In this document: one piece after another, positions 62,202 to 64,000 of the stretch | Numbering within the stretch: position 1 is the stretch's first letter | Layout: every line of letters starts with the position of its first letter | Origin: Butyrivibrio sp. | GTDB lineage: Bacteria; Bacillota; Clostridia; Lachnospirales; Lachnospiraceae | Length of the DNA: 64,000 bases | Assembly: GCA_016291375.1 (NCBI GenBank) | Contig: JAEEXE010000003.1 | Span: forward strand, 1-64,000 | Direction: 5' to 3' | The notes under the pieces: generated by a model | What the model was told of the DNA's origin: nothing | Seen by the model: the letters and a program-made list of their open reading frames with translations, nothing else | The model's database searches: none | Position numbers and translations under genes: made by a program

Positions 62202-63077
62202 TTATCTTTTCTTTCTGTCAAAAGAAAGAAGCTTTAGCTTCCTTGATATCTCTTTAAGTTCAACACCGAGGCTGCAATCAAATACGCCGCTGTCAGACTC
62301 GATCATGCACTCATTTTCTTTAAGAAGCGGATCCTCAATGATCTCCATTGTGGTATTCGGAGAAGTAACACAGGCATCAAGAGCTTCTTTATTCTCCATG
62401 ATCTCATCGTAGTCATCTGAAGAAATATGGACGATCAGATCGTTTCCGGGTTCGATACGGCTAAGAGTGCTCTTAAGAAGATGTAAGATAATTCCCTTAT
62501 CTTCTCTTAGATCAATATCAAAAACATGCTCGTATATCTGAGTAAGAACATCCACCATCTCGGGTTCTATCTCATCAACAAGCTGTTGATATTCCTTGTC
62601 GAGTTCCTGTCTGTGCTCTTCGGCTTGCTGTTTAATAGCTTCGGCTGCAGCAACACCTTCCTGATATCCGGCATCATAGCCTTCCTGGCGCCCTGCATCC
62701 ATTGCCTGATTTCTGATATTCTCAGCCTGGGCATTGGCATTTTCAATGATCATGTCAGCCTGTTCCTGTGCCTGCTGCAGCTTAAGATCAATCTCTGCTT
62801 GCATGGCTTCCATGTCAAATTGGGGGTCAGGAAAAGAACCAAGCATGCTCTGATCTTCCGTGAGCTGAGTAAGTTGGTTCATATCTATTCCGGGTGTGAA
62901 TTCTTCAGGTGGATTTTCTTCGTCGTAGCCTTCTTCCATAGCCATCTGGGCTCTCTGACGTCTGATTTCCTGTTCCTGAAACTCTTCTATTTTTTTATTG
63001 GCAAGTTCGTTATTGTCAATTATGCGAGCTTCGCCTTGTCCAAAGCTTACATACCCTGCCTTAAACAAATTAGACAA
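62202..63077 (-). CDS. fliH: Flagellar export ATPase regulator FliH
   Basis: 291 residues. A long acidic/Gln-rich N-terminal part, then coiled coil (~90-185) with GxxxG-like repeats (AGRQEGYDAGYQEGVAAA), and a C-terminal domain (YEHVFDIDLREDKGIILHLL, then ESDSGVFDCSLGVELKEISR). It inhibits FliI. It starts with TTG at 63077, supported by GGAGGTGAT inside the end of fliG, eight bases upstream; the genes overlap by 8 bases. Confidence 0.93.
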   Translation of the reverse strand: MSNLFKAGYVSFGQGEARIIDNNELANKKIEEFQEQEIRRQRAQMAMEEGYDEENPPEEFTPGIDMNQLTQLTEDQSMLGSFPDPQFDMEAMQAEIDLKLQQAQEQADMIIENANAQAENIRNQAMDAGRQEGYDAGYQEGVAAAEAIKQQAEEHRQELDKEYQQLVDEIEPEMVDVLTQIYEHVFDIDLREDKGIILHLLKSTLSRIEPGNDLIVHISSDDYDEIMENKEALDACVTSPNTTMEIIEDPLLKENECMIESDSGVFDCSLGVELKEISRKLKLLSFDRKKR

Positions 63078-64000
63078 CTAGCTCATCACCTCCGCCTCTG
63101 GAGATTACGATCTCGCCGGAATCTTCAAGCTTTCTGATAACATTAACAATCTTCTGCTGAGCTTCCTCAACATCCTTCATACGAACAGGTCCCATGAAGT
63201 CCATATCTTCTCTGATCATAGCAGCAAGACGTTTGGACAGGTTGTTGAAGATAGCATTCTGTACCTGCTCGGTAGCGCCCTTACAAGCAAGAGCAAGGTC
63301 ACTGTTCTCAACTTCACGCAGCACTCTCTGAATAGAACGATCGTCCAGAAGAAGAACATCTTCGAATACGAACATCTTCTTTCTGATCTCGTCCGCAAGC
63401 TCGGGCTCTTCGATCTCCAAAGTCTCCATAATATGTTTCTCTGTTGCTCGATCTACTGTATTCAAGATCTCTACAACAGCATCCACACCACCGATGATCG
63501 TATAATCCTGATTTACCAAAGAAGACAACTTGGATTCCAACACTTTTTCTACTTCCTTTATGGTATCCGGACTTGTTCTGTCCATTGTGGCAATTCTCTT
63601 GGCAACATCAGCCTGTCTGTCAGGAGGAAGCGCCGAAAGAATAAGCGAGCTGTGTGCAGGTGACATGTATGACAAAATAAGAGCGATTGTCTGAGGATGC
63701 TCATCCTGTATAAAGGTAAGTATCTGAGACGGCTCGGTCTTTCTGATAAACTCAAAGGGTTTAACCTGAAGAGATGCGGTAAGCTTACTGATAACATCAA
63801 GAGCTTTATCCTCACCGAGAGCTTTCTCAAGAAGCTCTTTAGCATAGTTGATACCACCTTCTGCAATATACTGCTGTGCAAGGCAGACTCCGTAGAACTC
63901 TTCAAGGATTGCCTCCTTAATCTGTGAAGTTACGCTTCTGGTGTTGGCAATCTCAAGGGTAAGTTCTTCAATTTCCTCTTCCTTGAGGTGTTTAAATATG
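63070..64000 (-). CDS. fliG: Flagellar switch protein FliG, 3' part
   Basis: The reading frame is open from 63070 to the window end, giving about 310 residues; only the first part of FliG is missing. The visible middle and C-terminal domains include ILTFIQDEHPQTIALILSYM (extending past the internal Met at 63675, which is not the start), DVLLLDDRSIQRVLREVE and IVNVIRKLEDSGEIVISRGG. It couples stator torque to the C-ring. Confidence 0.96.
   Translation of the reverse strand, partial: IFKHLKEEEIEELTLEIANTRSVTSQIKEAILEEFYGVCLAQQYIAEGGINYAKELLEKALGEDKALDVISKLTASLQVKPFEFIRKTEPSQILTFIQDEHPQTIALILSYMSPAHSSLILSALPPDRQADVAKRIATMDRTSPDTIKEVEKVLESKLSSLVNQDYTIIGGVDAVVEILNTVDRATEKHIMETLEIEEPELADEIRKKMFVFEDVLLLDDRSIQRVLREVENSDLALACKGATEQVQNAIFNNLSKRLAAMIREDMDFMGPVRMKDVEEAQQKIVNVIRKLEDSGEIVISRGGGDELVV

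Noticed and set aside
63070-63675. A complete short gene starting at the internal Met at 63675
   Set aside because: The frame continues upstream with FliG sequence to the window end; the Met is internal.
1-64000. CRISPR arrays, tRNA/rRNA genes, insertion sequences, prophage or defence genes
   Set aside because: No regularly spaced repeats, transposase or integrase sequence or RNA-gene signatures were seen; the gene order is that of a stable chromosomal core.

Overview
The window looks like chromosome of an anaerobic, motile, low-to-mid GC Firmicute, most likely a Lachnospiraceae member of the Butyrivibrio/Pseudobutyrivibrio/Roseburia type. This is inferred from three things: the Gram-positive fla/che gene order (FliY with CheC/CheD, FlhF-FlhG, SigD, then rpsB-tsf), an Ech-type energy-converting [NiFe] hydrogenase, and a large fused 2-hydroxyacyl-CoA dehydratase activase. 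Almost every gene lies on the minus strand. The exceptions are an AraC-type regulator and the activase. I saw no tRNA, rRNA, CRISPR array, insertion sequence or prophage.

Layout. 1-1.85 kb: the 5' end of a sugar-type ABC lipoprotein, divergent from an AraC regulator. 1.86-3.93 kb: a three-gene unit of a rhomboid-like membrane protein with a zinc ribbon, a degenerate sigma-70-like protein and a small unknown. 4.1-8.4 kb: the 1416-residue activase, followed by a very long imperfect palindrome. 8.5-13 kb: a coiled-coil protein, metA, ligA and a pseudouridine synthase. 13.2-24.6 kb: a MecA-like adaptor, then (read from its 5' end) a CsoR/RcnR-family metal sensor, echABCDEF and hypF-C-D-E. 24.6-27.2 kb: an OhrR-like MarR regulator and minCDE. 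27.3-29.3 kb: rpsB-tsf.

29.3-64 kb is one flagellar/chemotaxis locus. In transcription order it runs fliG (cut by the window edge), fliH, fliI, fliJ, a MotE-like gene, fliK, flgD, a TIGR02530-type gene, flgE, flbD, motA, motB, fliL, fliM, fliY, fliO, fliP, fliQ, fliR, flhB, flhA, flhF, flhG, a PilZ protein, cheB, cheA, cheW, cheC, cheD, a small membrane protein, sigD, a FapA/DUF342 protein, two unknowns and a MltG-like membrane protein. Intergenic signals suggest this is several transcription units. SigD-type promoters are readable before fliK and before cheA. A strong terminator follows flgE, and vegetative-type promoters precede the DUF6115-like gene and rpsB.

How the genes work together. 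The Ech genes encode a membrane hydrogenase expected to couple ferredoxin oxidation and H2 formation to ion pumping; the four hyp genes build its Fe(CN)2CO cofactor, and the metal sensor at the head of the operon has ligand spacing matching nickel sensors. The flagellar genes cover the export gate, ATPase, C-ring, hook, stators, phosphatase-type adaptation (CheC/CheD/FliY) and a PilZ brake. The most unusual items are the degenerate sigma/pseudo-rhomboid unit, FlgD with tandem helical repeats, a 1059-residue hook protein, and the palindrome between the activase and its convergent neighbour.
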